Shown: positions 45,371 through 57,428 of the stretch, piece by piece
Numbering within the stretch: position 1 is the stretch's first letter
How the letters are laid out: every line of letters begins with the position of its first letter
Assembly: GCF_015904235.1 (NCBI RefSeq)
Contig: NZ_JADZLT010000050.1
Location: forward strand, 302,719-366,718
Direction: 5' to 3'
Source: Methylobrevis albus
GTDB taxonomy: Bacteria > Pseudomonadota > Alphaproteobacteria > Rhizobiales > Pleomorphomonadaceae
Length of the DNA: 64,000 bases
The notes under the pieces: model-generated
What the model was told of the DNA's origin: nothing
The model's database searches: none
Seen by the model: only the letters and a program-made list of their open reading frames with translations
Position numbers and translations under genes: made by a program

Positions 45371-45907
45371 ATGAAGCGTCTTCTTGCACTTTCAACGGCT
45401 GCGATGCTCGCGATGGGCACCAGTGCCTTTGCCGCCTGCCCGGACACGGGCATGGACGCCGCCGGCGCCGCGATGGGCACCGGGTCGCCGACCGGCGAAG
45501 CGAACCAGATCGCCAAGGACGGCAGCCTCGCGCCGCTCGAGACGCCAGGCGATGCCACCGCGACGCCGAACGCCACCGGTGACCAGGCCGCGGCGCCGGC
45601 CGCGGGCGGCTCGGCCGGGACGACCACCAACCAGTCCGGCGTCATTCCGAACGATCAGGCCGCAGCCCCCGCCAACGGCGGTGCGGCCGGCGCTGCCACG
45701 ACCGGCACCGGCACCGGCGATCAGGCCGCGGCCCCGGCCGCCAATGGCGGCGCGGCGGGTGCGCCGGATACGACGGGTTCGGTTGCGAAGGACGGCACGA
45801 CCGCCCCGCTCGAATCGTCGGGCACCGGCCAGCCCTCGGTCGCGACTTCGGACCAGGACGTCGCGGCGCAGCAGCATGCCGGCATGGCGGCCGAAGAGTG
45901 CGACTGA
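45371..45907 (+). CDS. Secreted repeat-rich low-complexity protein
   Basis: A 178-residue exported protein. A signal peptide (MKRLLALSTAAMLAMGTSAFA) precedes a mature chain starting ACPDTGMDAAG. Three imperfect repeats of DQAAAPAxNGGAAGA are flanked by two AKDGxxAPLE segments, making an Ala/Gly/Thr-rich, disordered protein, ending in EECD. GGAG precedes the ATG at 45371. It resembles small secreted proteins linked to exopolysaccharide production in rhizobia, but this is a weak guess. A strong terminator follows. Confidence 0.6.
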   Translation: MKRLLALSTAAMLAMGTSAFAACPDTGMDAAGAAMGTGSPTGEANQIAKDGSLAPLETPGDATATPNATGDQAAAPAAGGSAGTTTNQSGVIPNDQAAAPANGGAAGAATTGTGTGDQAAAPAANGGAAGAPDTTGSVAKDGTTAPLESSGTGQPSVATSDQDVAAQQHAGMAAEECD

Positions 45908-45959
45908 CACGCCTGGCCTTGCGGCAGTCGCCGTAAGAGCGCGTGATCGTCCGAAACAG

Positions 45960-45988
45960 AAAATGGCGCCGGATTCGGCGCCATTTTT
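45960..45988 (+). terminator. Rho-independent terminator
   Basis: A 12-bp stem (AAAATGGCGCCG at 45960-45971 with 45976-45987) with GATT loop and a T-run to 45988. It ends the repeat-protein gene and, being symmetrical with A and T runs, may also act on leftward transcripts. Confidence 0.88.
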
Positions 45989-46047
45989 GCGTTTGGAGCT
46001 GGCCGGGCAACGGTAGCCGCCCCCGCGCGGGCCGTGTCCCCTCCTCT

Positions 46048-47223
46048 TCAGCCGGGCGGCAGGCGGACGTATTTGATGGCGCGGCGGTGGTAGGTGTAGG
46101 CGACGTGCAGCGTGCCGTCGGCGCCCTCGGTGATCGAGGGATAGGAGAGCTCGCGGTTGAGGCCCTCCTTCGAATTGTTGGTCAGGCAGTAGCCGTCACC
46201 GCCGTCGAGATCGAGGCGACCAGCAAAACTGCGGGCGCCGTCCGCGGTGAAGGCGAGCGAGAGTGGCGCACGCGGGGTGCCCCAGAAGGCCGTGCGGGCG
46301 GGCGGCGGCGCAGCGGCCGGTGCTGCCGGTCCGGGTGCGGCGGCGCCCTCGATGTCGTCCTCGTCCTCGATCTCGTCGTAGAGGTTGAGCCGCCGGGCGG
46401 TGCCGTCGCCGGCGGCGACGTGGTTGTAGACGATGGCATGGCCGCCGCCGCGGCGGGCGATCAGCTGGATCGACGAGTTGTTGTTCGGCAGCGACCCCGG
46501 CTCCGGCGCGCTCCAGGCGAGGCCGTCGGCCGAGCGGCTGACATGGACCGCGTCGGCGAAGCGGCTGCGGTAGACGGCGAGGAAGCCGTCGGCATCGGGG
46601 GCGATGTTCATGTGCACGCAGCCGGTGCTGTGCGGCACTTCCGTCCGACGCCAGCTCAGCCCTTCATCGTCCGAGAAGAGCACGGCGCTGGTGTCGTGGT
46701 CGCCGGTCCATTTTTCGCCCGGCCGCGCGACGCAGGCGAACACCGGCAGCAGCCAGCGGCCGGCGGGCGTCACCACGATCGGCTGGCGCACGAAAGTGCC
46801 GGACGTGTCGATGAACACCTCGATCGGCCCGAAGCTCATGCCGCCGTCGGTGGAGATGCGGCGGCGGACGATGGCGGTGTCCTGGTTGCCGAAGCGCTGC
46901 GCGGTCCAGAACAGCCAGACGTCGCCGGTCGGCGCCGTGAACAGCACCGGGTTCTGCTCGGAGCGGGCGGGATCGTCGGACATCCGCTCCGCCGGCGACC
47001 ATTCTGCCGCGCCGGGCTCCAGCCGCGCCATCCAGATCGAGATGTCGGACGCGCCCTCCTGGCTGCCGCCGAACCAGACGCAGGCGAGCGCGCCGCCCGG
47101 CAGAACGTGCAGGTTGGCGGCGTGGTTCTGGATGCAGGGCGAGGGCAGGAAGGCTTCCTCGAGGCCGCGCCCGAGCGGGCTCGGCCGCAGGAGCCCGTCC
47201 ATGACGAGGGCGGCGGCGGTCAT
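46048..47223 (-). CDS. Sialidase-fold (BNR repeat) exo-glycosidase-like protein
   Basis: A 391-residue six-bladed propeller of the sialidase family. Asp-box-like elements include STDGGMSFGP, SDDEGLSWRR and SRSADGLAWS; an RIP-like arginine region is VRQPIVVTPAGRW, and SYPSITEGADGTLHVAYTYHRR ends the fold. There is no signal peptide, so it acts in the cytosol. Comparable proteins sit in catabolic operons with DapA-family lyases; the true substrate need not be sialic acid. A low-complexity acidic/Pro-Ala insert (EIEDEDDIEGAAAPGP) lies at about residues 280-305. GGAGG supports the start. Confidence 0.8.
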   Translation of the reverse strand: MTAAALVMDGLLRPSPLGRGLEEAFLPSPCIQNHAANLHVLPGGALACVWFGGSQEGASDISIWMARLEPGAAEWSPAERMSDDPARSEQNPVLFTAPTGDVWLFWTAQRFGNQDTAIVRRRISTDGGMSFGPIEVFIDTSGTFVRQPIVVTPAGRWLLPVFACVARPGEKWTGDHDTSAVLFSDDEGLSWRRTEVPHSTGCVHMNIAPDADGFLAVYRSRFADAVHVSRSADGLAWSAPEPGSLPNNNSSIQLIARRGGGHAIVYNHVAAGDGTARRLNLYDEIEDEDDIEGAAAPGPAAPAAAPPPARTAFWGTPRAPLSLAFTADGARSFAGRLDLDGGDGYCLTNNSKEGLNRELSYPSITEGADGTLHVAYTYHRRAIKYVRLPPG

Positions 47224-47271
47224 GTGCTGGTCCTCCGAAGGGTGGTGCGCGGGCGGGCCTGCCGCGCGCGG

Positions 47272-48190
47272 TCAGGCGGGGCTGGCCACCACGCCGATCG
47301 AGGCGAGCTTCGCCGCGATCGGCGGCCTCGGCATCGCCGATCGCCATCAACGGCGGGCGCAGGCGGCGCCAGCCGGCGTCGCCGTGGCGCAGGCCCACCA
47401 TCGCCTTGATGGTCGGGATCTGGGCGTAGGAGTTGGAGAGCTGCCGGACGGCGACGATGCGCGCCTGCGCCGCTTCCACCTCGGCCGCACGCGCCGGGTC
47501 GGCATGGTGGCGATAGACGGTGACGAGGTCGGCGCCGACGACGTTCGAGGTCGCGGTGATGCAGCCGGCGCCACCCTCTTTGAGCAGCGGCAGCATCAGC
47601 GGGTCGGCACCGGGGAACACCGAGAAGCCGGGGAAGCGCTCGACCAGCATCTGCATGTTGGCGTAGTCGCCGGCGGATTCCTTGATGCCGACCACGGTGC
47701 CGGGATAGCGCGTCAGCAGCTTCTCGACGAGGTCGGCGGGGATCGGAACGCCGGACACCTGCGGGATATGGTAGAGCACGATGCGCAGCCGGTCGTCGCC
47801 GACCCGCTCGATCACCTCCGCATAGGCCGCGAACAGCCCGTCGACCGAGGCGCCCTTGTAGTAGAACGGCGGCAGCATCACGACGCCGGCGACGCCGAGC
47901 GACAGGGCGTGGCGGGTGAGCTCGACGGTATCGGGGATCGCGACGACGCCGGTGCCCGGCAGCAGCTTTTCCGGCGGCAGGCCGGCCTCGATCGCGGCCT
48001 CCAGGATCGCCTTGCGCTCGGCAATCGAAAAACTGTTCGCCTCGCCGGTGGTGCCGAGCAGCGCGACGCCGCAGCCGTCGGCGACCAGCGCCTTCGCATG
48101 GGCGACGAAGGCGGGGATGTTCGGGGCGAGGTCGGCGGCGACGGGGGTCGTCGCGGCACACCAGACGCCGGAGAGCGGCAGCGAACTCAT
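47272..48190 (-). CDS. DapA-family lyase, frameshifted at the C terminus
   Basis: A dihydrodipicolinate synthase/N-acetylneuraminate lyase family TIM barrel. Residues 1 to about 290 are intact: [20 protein letters not shown], the Tyr of [13 protein letters not shown] and the Schiff-base Lys in [14 protein letters not shown]. Near 47318-47327 the frame breaks. In the original frame the protein runs on to 46664 inside the sialidase gene (508 residues), whereas one frame over it ends naturally with [15 protein letters not shown] and a stop at 47272. A one-base gain, two-base loss or sequencing error explains this. The start overlaps pdxA-like by ATGA. Likely an aldolase for a 2-keto-3-deoxy acid. 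Confidence 0.85.
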
Positions 48191-49224
48191 GCGGCGGTTC
48201 CTTGCGCGGGGGCGGCCAGCGTCGCGGCGCGCTCGGCGGCGGACTTCGGGTTGGCGGCGAGCTTGCGGCCATAGGCGATGGCGGCGTTCATGTTGACGTG
48301 CTCGGCGCGGCCGGTGCCGGCGATGTCGAAGGCGGTGCCGTGGTCGACGGAGGTGCGGTCGACCGGCAGGCCGAGCGAGACGTTGACGGTCGATTCGAAC
48401 GCCACCAACTTCATCGGGATGTGGCCCTGGTCGTGGTACTGCGCGACCACGAGGTCGAAGGCGCCGTGATAGGCGCGGTGGAACACCGTGTCGGGCGGGA
48501 TCGGGCCATGGGCGTCGATGCCCTCGGCGCGGGCGGCCGCGACCGCCGGGGCGATCTGCAGCCCGTCCTCGTTGCCGAACAGTCCGTTCTCGCCGCAGTG
48601 CGGGTTGATGCCGGCGACGGCGATGCGCGGGCGGCCAAGGCCGATGCGCTTCAGGTGGGCATGGCCGGCGCGAATGGTGGCGAGGATGCGCTCCGGCGTC
48701 GCGCGGTCGATCGCGGTCTTCAGCGACACGTGGGTCGAGACGTGGATCGCCGACAGCCGCTCGGAAGCGAGCAGCATGAACGACGCCTTCGAGCCGGTCA
48801 GCGCCGCCAGCATGCCGGTGTGGCCGTCGTAGTGGTGGCCGGCGTCGTTCAGCGCTTCCTTGTTGATCGGCGCAGTCACGATGCAGCCGATGCGGCCGGC
48901 GACCGCGTGCTCGACGGCCTTCGCGATGAAGCGGAAGGCGGCATCGCCGGCGCGGGCGTCGAGCTTGCCGAAGGGGATCGGGTCGCCGTCGATCGCGACA
49001 TGCTCGACCTTGACGGCACCGGCGGGCGCCGCGTCCACCGGGGCGAAGGCAAGGTCGATGCCGGTGACGCGGGCGGCAGCTTCCAGCGCCGGGATGTTAC
49101 CGAAGACGATGGTGCGGTCACGGTCGGCGGCGCTCATCTCGGCGATCGCCTTGACGGTGATCTCCGGGCCGACGCCGGCGATGTCGCCGAGGGTGATGCC
49201 GATCGGCAGGGTGGTGTCGTTCAT
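48187..49224 (-). CDS. PdxA-family dehydrogenase (PdxA2-like, four-carbon acid phosphate)
   Basis: A 345-residue metal- and NAD-dependent dehydrogenase/decarboxylase of the PdxA family. Motifs: [34 protein letters not shown] (metal His), [16 protein letters not shown] and [20 protein letters not shown] with [20 protein letters not shown]. Beside a DUF1537 kinase such proteins are usually PdxA2, oxidising D-threonate- or D-erythronate-4-phosphate to DHAP and CO2 rather than making vitamin B6. It overlaps the lyase gene by four bases and follows the SDR gene by 19 bases. Confidence 0.9.
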   Translation of the reverse strand: MNDTTLPIGITLGDIAGVGPEITVKAIAEMSAADRDRTIVFGNIPALEAAARVTGIDLAFAPVDAAPAGAVKVEHVAIDGDPIPFGKLDARAGDAAFRFIAKAVEHAVAGRIGCIVTAPINKEALNDAGHHYDGHTGMLAALTGSKASFMLLASERLSAIHVSTHVSLKTAIDRATPERILATIRAGHAHLKRIGLGRPRIAVAGINPHCGENGLFGNEDGLQIAPAVAAARAEGIDAHGPIPPDTVFHRAYHGAFDLVVAQYHDQGHIPMKLVAFESTVNVSLGLPVDRTSVDHGTAFDIAGTGRAEHVNMNAAIAYGRKLAANPKSAAERAATLAAPAQGTAA

Positions 49225-49243
49225 CGTGATTGTTCCCCATGCC

Positions 49244-50008
49244 TCACGGCATCAGCTGGCCGCCGTTGACCTCGATCACCTGCCCGGTGATGTAGCCGCT
49301 CAAGGTGTCGTCGGCGAGGAACTGATAGGCGCCGATGCAGTCCTCCGGGGTGCCGAGGCGCCCCATCGGGATGCCCTTCACCGCGGCGGCGAGCTGGGCC
49401 GGCGTCGAGTTGACCTCGTGGAAATTGGTGGCGATCACGCCGGGGGCGACGGCGTTGACGCGCACGCCGTGCGGCGCGAGTTCCTTCGCCAGCACGCGGG
49501 TGATCGTCGAGACGAAGGCTTTCGCCGAACCGTAGAGCCCGGCGCCGTCGCCGCCGCCGGTGCGGGCGGCGATCGAGGTCGTGTTGATGATGGTGCCGGA
49601 CTTCTGCTCCGACATGATCTTCGCCGCGCGCCGCGACGCGAAGAACACGCCGCCGACGTTGAGGTCGATCACGTTGCGATACTGCTCGTCGGTGGCGTCG
49701 GCGATCGGCGTGCGGCCGAACATGGTGCCGGCGTTGTTGATGACGATGTCGAGCCGCCCGAGCCGGCGCTGCGCCTCGTCGACGATGTGCGAGGCGATTG
49801 CGGGGTCGGCGATGTCGCCGCCGATGCTGTCCGCGGTGCCGCCCGCGTCGCGGATCGCGGCGACCACGGCCTCGGCGCCGGCGCCGTTGGCGTTGTAGTG
49901 CACCAGCACCGACACGCCGAGCGCCCCGAAACGCCGGGCGACCGCCGCGCCGATCCCCGAGCTCGCGCCGAAGATCACGCAGGTCTTTCCCTTCAGGCCC
50001 GTTTCCAC
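49244..50008 (-). CDS. SDR-family oxidoreductase
   Basis: A 254-residue classical short-chain dehydrogenase: nucleotide motif [21 protein letters not shown], catalytic Ser in [12 protein letters not shown], YxxxK as YGSAKAF and the C-terminal [13 protein letters not shown]. The GTG at 50008 follows GGGAAGG. As first gene of the leftward operon it probably oxidises or reduces the imported sugar acid or polyol ahead of phosphorylation. Confidence 0.9.
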   Translation of the reverse strand: METGLKGKTCVIFGASSGIGAAVARRFGALGVSVLVHYNANGAGAEAVVAAIRDAGGTADSIGGDIADPAIASHIVDEAQRRLGRLDIVINNAGTMFGRTPIADATDEQYRNVIDLNVGGVFFASRRAAKIMSEQKSGTIINTTSIAARTGGGDGAGLYGSAKAFVSTITRVLAKELAPHGVRVNAVAPGVIATNFHEVNSTPAQLAAAVKGIPMGRLGTPEDCIGAYQFLADDTLSGYITGQVIEVNGGQLMP

Positions 50009-50196
50009 GATCGCACCCTTCCCGAACAACTGATCACAGGGCGGCATCCTGTGCGGGCATGTCGCACCTGTCAAGCTGAAAGTAACATGTCGTTTTTCTC
50101 CATTTTCCCGATTTACCTTTGTTTTCGTTGGGGATATCGAAGTTAGATCGGTGTTTCAGATGCTGTGCAGCGGCTGGACAGGCGAGTTATGTCAGG

Positions 50197-50208
50197 TTGT
50201 CTTGACAA
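50197..50208. promoter_or_regulatory. Candidate GntR operator in the divergent region
   Basis: TTGTC-TT-GACAA (50197-50208) is an inverted repeat in the 316-base gap (50009-50324) between the SDR and binding-protein genes; its complement reads TTGTCAAGACAA. The same TTGTCAAG/CTTGACAA half-sites recur before the GntR gene at 57363-57393. The gap otherwise holds an A/T-rich stretch (50085-50130) suited to promoters and no gene. Confidence 0.55.
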
Positions 50209-50324
50209 GGCTGCGGTTCCTGTCATCCTGCCCGACGTCACGGTCCGCCGCGCCTTGCGCGTCCGGCGCACCTTTGGCCTCTTCGCGGAGGAGCGTGGGA
50301 GGGGCCGACGAGGGAGGAACAACA

Positions 50325-51959
50325 ATGGCGCAGATCAAGGGCGACCGCCTTGCGGTCACGCGGCGCACCGCGCTGCTCATGAGCGCGACGGCGCTCGGCG
50401 GAATGATGGCGATGGGCGCGGGCATTCGTCCGGCGGCCGCGGCCGACCAGGTGCTGCGCGTCGCGCACCCCGTGTTCGACATGGACTGGTCGCCGCTGCG
50501 CGGCGGCGGCGCACACCAGCGCTGGACGTCGCTGTGGTGGGCGGCGCCGATGTATTTCGATGCCGACAGCAAGCTGCATCCTTATGTCTTCACGACCTGG
50601 GAGCCGTCGGACGACGACAAGACCTGGACCTTCACCATCGACGAGAAGGCCGTGTTCTCCGACGGCAGCCCGATCACCGCGGCCGACGTCAAGGGCTCGT
50701 GGGAACTCGCGGCGATGCCCTCGACCAAGAACCAGCGCATCAACCAGCTGCTGGCCGGCGTCGTCGGCTATGACGCGATCACCGGCGGCTCGGGCACCGA
50801 GCTCGAGGGCGTCGTCGCGTCCGACGACCGCACCGTGGTGGTGACGCTGACCGCGTCCGACCCGATCTTCTTCATGCGCATCGCCAACCACCTCGCCCCG
50901 ATCGTCAAGGCCTCCGAGGCCCGCGACGACAACGGCGAGGAAGTGACCGAGTGGTGGGCGCCGGATGCCGGCGGCGTATTCTCCGGCCCGTTCAAGCTCG
51001 TCGAGCTCGACATCGACGGCGGTACGCTCGCCTTCGAGCCGAACGAGAATTTCTTCGGCCCGAAGCCGAAGCTGACCCGCGTCGAGATCCGCACCGTCGA
51101 GGACGCGGTGACGGCGACGGCGCTGATCAAGAGCGGCGAGTTCGACGCCCACACCGAGCTCGTCACCTCGACGATCATCGAGGACCTCGGGGCGGACTTC
51201 GCGGCCGGCCCGATCATCCCGACCAGCCAGCATTTCTGGATGGACCCGTCGAAGAAGCCGTTCGACGACCCGAAGGTGCGCCAGGCGCTGATCCTCGCCG
51301 TCGACCGCAACGGCCTGATCAAGGCGTCGTTCCCGAACGGCCCGCACCAGAAGACCGACCAGATCCTCAACTCGGTGCCGGGCGTCGACGAGGCGTTCGA
51401 GCCCTACCCCTACGATCCGGAACAGGCGAAGCAGTTGCTCGCCGAGTCGAGCTACGGCGGCCCCGAACGCCTGCCGAAGCTGATGATGGTCGGCATTTCC
51501 TCGCCCGCCAACGAGGCCGCGGCGCAGTTCATGGCCGAGCAGTGGCGCCAGAACCTCGGCATCACCGCCGTGGAGATGAAGCCGCAGCAGGACGGCTATT
51601 CCGGCCCGGATCAGGCCAATGTGCAGATCTTCCGCGACGACGTCGGCACCCGCGTGCCGGATGCGGTGAACTACCTCTGGGGCTCGATCTATTCCGGCTC
51701 CTCGAACGCGCAGAACAAGCTCGGCGGCTACAAGAACGACGAGATCGATGCGCTGCTGGTCGAGGCCTCGGCGAAGGCCGCCGACGACCCCGATCGCATC
51801 GCGCTGGCGCAGAAGGCGCAGCGCCTGTTCCGCGACGACTACTGCTTCATCCCCTGGTACCAGCAGGCAATGTCGCGGTGGGCGAAGACCAACGTCAAGG
51901 GCATGGAAAAGAACCTCGACTGGCAGGTCTTCCACCCCTGGAACATCGAGCTGGTCTGA
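50325..51959 (+). CDS. Oligopeptide/nickel-type ABC transporter substrate-binding protein
   Basis: A 544-residue periplasmic binding protein of the DppA/OppA family (SBP_bac_5). The N terminus has a twin-arginine-like signal (TRRTALLMSATALGG) ending near AAAADQ. Family segments: TWTFTIDEKAVFSDGSPITA, VRQALILAVDRNGLI and ANVQIFRDDVGTRVPDAVNY. AGGGAGG precedes the ATG. The family also binds oligosaccharides and sugar derivatives, so the ligand may be the substrate of the adjacent catabolic enzymes. Confidence 0.93.
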   Translation: MAQIKGDRLAVTRRTALLMSATALGGMMAMGAGIRPAAAADQVLRVAHPVFDMDWSPLRGGGAHQRWTSLWWAAPMYFDADSKLHPYVFTTWEPSDDDKTWTFTIDEKAVFSDGSPITAADVKGSWELAAMPSTKNQRINQLLAGVVGYDAITGGSGTELEGVVASDDRTVVVTLTASDPIFFMRIANHLAPIVKASEARDDNGEEVTEWWAPDAGGVFSGPFKLVELDIDGGTLAFEPNENFFGPKPKLTRVEIRTVEDAVTATALIKSGEFDAHTELVTSTIIEDLGADFAAGPIIPTSQHFWMDPSKKPFDDPKVRQALILAVDRNGLIKASFPNGPHQKTDQILNSVPGVDEAFEPYPYDPEQAKQLLAESSYGGPERLPKLMMVGISSPANEAAAQFMAEQWRQNLGITAVEMKPQQDGYSGPDQANVQIFRDDVGTRVPDAVNYLWGSIYSGSSNAQNKLGGYKNDEIDALLVEASAKAADDPDRIALAQKAQRLFRDDYCFIPWYQQAMSRWAKTNVKGMEKNLDWQVFHPWNIELV

Positions 51960-52027
51960 CGATCGCGGCCGGCGTCCTTTTTCTAAGGCGCCGGCCGAAG
52001 TTCCTTGAGGAAGCCTATCGAAAAATC

Positions 52028-52162
52028 CCTTCTCCCCTTGCGGGAGAAGGTGGCGCGAAGCGCCGGATGAGGGGTCACGGCGCATCCGCCTGCGCCGGCA
52101 TCCCCGGTGGGCTCTCACCCCTCATCCGCCCTTCGGGCACCTTCTCCCGCAAGGGGAGAAGG
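52028..52162. repeat. Long composite inverted repeat between binding-protein and permease genes
   Basis: Outer arms 52028-52052 and 52138-52162 are 25-bp perfect reverse complements; inner arms 52064-52075 and 52117-52128 add 12 bp. This is a typical Rhizobiales mobile palindromic element (REP/RIME-like; arms contain CTTCTCCC and GGGAGAAG). The transcript would fold into a very stable stem after the receptor gene, which could raise receptor levels relative to the permeases. Confidence 0.8.
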
Positions 52163-52216
52163 CTATCGGGCCAACTGCGGTCTTGCCGCAGGCGACAGAC
52201 CGGGAGGCGTCACACC

Positions 52217-53173
52217 ATGCTGCGCTACGTCATCAGGCGCCTCGTCCTCTGGGTGCCGACCGTGCTCCTGGTGCTGCTCGGCGTCTATGCCCTCGCCTTC
52301 TACGGCGCCGGCGACCCGATCAAGCTGATCTTCCTGCGCGCGCCCGGCGACGTCGCCTACAACCCGGCCCGCATCGAGGCGATCCGCGAGGCGGCGGGGC
52401 TGAACCAGCCGTTCCTCGTCCAGTTCGGCAACTACGTGCTGAACCTCGTGCAGGGCAATTTCGGCAATTCGCTGGTGTCGGGCCGCTCGGTCTGGCGGAT
52501 GATCTCGGCGGCAGCGCCCGTCTCGGCCCAGCTCGGGCTGCTCGCGATCCTGCTCACCGCGGTGGTGGCGATCCCGCTCGGCGTGCTCGCGGCGCTGAAG
52601 CAGAACACCGCGCTCGACTACGCGATCCTCGGCTCGGCGCTGTTCCTGTGGGCGATCCCGGCCTATGTCGCCGGCCCGCTGCTGATGGTGCTGCTCATCG
52701 TGCTGCTGCCGGACATCACCGTGCCCTACGGCTGGGGCGGCCTCTTCGACGTGCGCATCATCCTGCCGCTGCTCGTGCTCGCGTTCCAGCCGATCGCGCT
52801 GATCATCCGGCAGACCCGCGCCGCGGTGATCGAGGTGATGACGGAGGACTATGTCCGCACCGCGCGGGCGAAGGGCGTGCCGGAACTCGCGGTCGCGCTG
52901 CGCCACATCCTGCGCCCGGTGCTGACGCCGGTGGTGACCCAGCTCGGCCTGATCATGATCACCATCGTCAACGGTGCGATCTTCGTCGAGCTGGTGTTCG
53001 GCCTGCCCGGCCTCGGCCGGCTCACGGTCTCGGCCCTGCTCAACAACGACTATCCGGTCATCCTGGCGATCACGCTGATCGGCTCGTTCCTGGTGATGGC
53101 CTCGAACCTGCTCGTCGACGTCGTCTACCCGCTGCTCGATCCGCGCGCGACCGACGCGCGCGCCACGAAGTGA
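52217..53173 (+). CDS. ABC transporter permease (DppB type)
   Basis: A 318-residue inner-membrane permease of the oligopeptide class. It starts MLRYVIRRLVLWVPTVLLVL, contains NFGNSLVSGRSVW and the EAA loop ARAKGVPELAVALRHILRPVLT as EDYVRTARAKGVPELAVALR, and ends FVELVFGLPGLGRLTVSALL. About six helices. Confidence 0.95.
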   Translation: MLRYVIRRLVLWVPTVLLVLLGVYALAFYGAGDPIKLIFLRAPGDVAYNPARIEAIREAAGLNQPFLVQFGNYVLNLVQGNFGNSLVSGRSVWRMISAAAPVSAQLGLLAILLTAVVAIPLGVLAALKQNTALDYAILGSALFLWAIPAYVAGPLLMVLLIVLLPDITVPYGWGGLFDVRIILPLLVLAFQPIALIIRQTRAAVIEVMTEDYVRTARAKGVPELAVALRHILRPVLTPVVTQLGLIMITIVNGAIFVELVFGLPGLGRLTVSALLNNDYPVILAITLIGSFLVMASNLLVDVVYPLLDPRATDARATK

Positions 53174-53186
53174 GGGAGGGCCCCCG

Positions 53187-54136
53187 ATGACCGCCTCCGC
53201 CGTTCTCCCCCAGGCGATCGAGCCGCCGGTCAGCCTGTGGGCCGACGCCTGGCGCCGCCTCGCCCGCAACAAGCTGGCGATGGTGGGGCTCGCCCTCATC
53301 GCCGTGCTGCTTTTCGTCGCCGTGTTCGGCCCCTGGCTGACGCCCTACGACTTCCTCAGCCAGAACATCGACGCGCGCAACCTCGCGCCGTCGCTCGCCC
53401 ATCCGCTCGGCACCGACGATCTCGGCCGCGACGTGCTCAGCCGCGTCATCTACGGCGCCCGCACGGCGACGCTGGTCGCGATCGTGGTGACGGTGATCGC
53501 GATGGTGATCGGCATCGTGCTCGGCGCGCTCGCCGGCTATTTCGGCGGCTGGCTGGATGCGGCGGTGATGTGGCTGACCGACGTCACCATGTCGATCCCG
53601 AACCTCCTGCTCGTCGTGGTGATCAACACGTCGCTGAAGCCGCGCCTCGCCAACTGGATGGAGGCGCAGTATCTCGAGACGCTCAACCCGATCTACCGCA
53701 ACTCGATCTGGATCGACTTCATCCTGGTGTTCGGCTCGATGGCGCTGATCACCTGGCCGCCCTATGCGCGGCTGGTGCGGGCGCAGGTGCTGTCGATCCG
53801 CAACCGGCCCTATGTCACCGCGGCGCGGGCGCTCGGCCTGCCGACCTGGACCATCCTGACGCGTTACATCGTGCCGAACGCGGTCGGGCCGCTGATCGTC
53901 GCGGTCAGCGCCGGCCTCGGCACGGCAATGGTGCTCGAAAGCGCCTTCTCGTTCCTCGGCGTCGGCGTCAACCCGCCGATGCCGAGCTGGGGCAACATGA
54001 TCTCGGACGGGCTGCGGGTCTGGCAACACTATCCGCACCTGCTCGCCGCACCCGCCATCGTGCTCGGCCTCGCCACCGTCGCCTTCTCGTTCCTCGGCGA
54101 CGGTCTCAACGATGCGCTCAATCCGCGAGGCACGAA

Positions 54137-54140
<4 letters not shown>
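53187..54140 (+). CDS. ABC transporter permease (DppC type)
   Basis: A 317-residue second permease of the system: a cytoplasmic N terminus then [43 protein letters not shown] loop [20 protein letters not shown] and [26 protein letters not shown] precedes the ATG. Its stop overlaps the first ATPase gene by ATGA. Confidence 0.95.
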
Positions 54141-56240
<2,100 letters not shown>

Positions 56241-56244
<4 letters not shown>

Positions 56245-57347
56245 GCCTCCTGCTCGCCATCATCGCCGACGATCTCACCGGCGCGCTCGATACCGCGAGC
56301 CCGTTCGCGGCGCTCGGGTTCAAGGTGCGGGTGGCGATCGGGCCGGACCACCTCGACGCGGCGCTCGGCGAAGCGCCGGAGGTGATAGCCGTCTCCACCA
56401 ATTCGCGCGCGCTCGATCCGCCTGCCGCCGCCGAGGTTGCGGCGGCCACGGCGCAGCGGCTGCTCGCGGCCGCGCCCGCGCGGTTCCTGAAGAAGGTCGA
56501 CTCGCGCCTGAAGGGCAACGTCGCCGCCGAATGCGCCGCGATCCTCGGCGTGATCGGCGCGGCGCGGATCGTCGCCGCGCCCGCCGTGCCGGAACAGGGG
56601 CGCCGGACCGAGGCCGGCTCTGTCGTCGGCCGCGGCGTCGCGGCGCCGATCGACATCGCCGCCGCCTTTGCCGCGCCGGGCGTCCGGGTCGATGTCGCCG
56701 ACGCGGCCAGTGCGGCCGAACTCGATGCCGTCGTGGAGAATCTCCGAACCGGCGACCTTGCCGCGGGCGCGCGGGGTCTCGGCGCGGCGCTGGCGCGCAA
56801 GCTCGCGTCCGAGCGAGCCGGCGGTGAGCCGGGCGACGTTGCGGCGCCGGCTCCTGCGCCGATCGCCAGCCGGACCACGCTGTTCGCCATCGGCTCGCGC
56901 GACCCGATCACCGCGGTGCAGATCGAGAGGCTGTCGCTCGGCCGCGGCATCGCCGTGGTCGACGCGCCGGACGGCGCGCTGCCGCCACCCCCGGCCGGTC
57001 TGCCGCTGGTGCTGCGCTGCACCGACGGCGCGGCCGGCACGGCCGCCGACCCGGACGACGTCGCCGCGCGGTTCGCCGCCGGCGTCGCCGACTGGGTGGC
57101 GGCCGCCTCGCCCGAGGCGCTCGTCACCGGGGGCGGCGATACGGCGTTCGCGGTGTTCCGGCAACTCGGCGCGGGGGTGCTCGCCCCCGGCGGCGAGGTG
57201 CTCCCCGGCCTGCCGTGGATGTGGCTGCGCTTGCCGAACGGGCGTCGCCTGTGGTGTGTTGTCAAGTCGGGGGGATTCGGGGCGGACGATGCGCTTTCGG
57301 CCTTGTTTTCCAAGGAACCGGAGCGATTTGTCCCCGTGGACGCCTGA
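56241..57347 (+). CDS. Four-carbon acid sugar kinase (DUF1537 family)
   Basis: A 368-residue DUF1537 protein. The N-terminal sugar-binding domain starts [20 protein letters not shown], and VSTNSRAL and [15 protein letters not shown] follow. The C-terminal nucleotide-binding domain has [13 protein letters not shown] and [14 protein letters not shown]. Family members phosphorylate D-threonate, D-erythronate, L-threonate or 3-keto derivatives at O4; with PdxA2 the product is split to DHAP and CO2. The start is GTG 56241, overlapping the DppF-type stop. It is shorter than the usual length of about 420 residues, mainly in the middle. Confidence 0.9.
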
Positions 57348-57362
57348 GCCGGCACCGGCCGG

Positions 57363-57393
57363 TTGTCAAGCCGCCCGCCGCCCGCCTTGACAA
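57363..57393. promoter_or_regulatory. Candidate GntR autoregulatory operator
   Basis: Inverted half-sites TTGTCAAG (57363-57370) and CTTGACAA (57386-57393), separated by 15 bases, lie between the kinase stop and the GntR start. The half-site matches the one in the divergent promoter at 50197. A further TTGTCAAG is inside the kinase gene at 57259-57266. Proposed as sites for the downstream GntR protein. Confidence 0.55.
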
Positions 57394-57428
57394 GTCGGCG
57401 CCGCCCGAGAGCAGAGGACGAGGACAAG

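Noticed and set aside
46664..47271. C-terminal 200 residues of the 508-residue DapA-family frame as a real domain
   Set aside because: It overlaps the sialidase gene out of frame, has shadow-like composition, and the neighbouring frame supplies the natural end.
48187..49224. PdxA for vitamin B6 biosynthesis
   Set aside because: Operon context with SDR, lyase and the nearby DUF1537 kinase fits the catabolic PdxA2 branch better.
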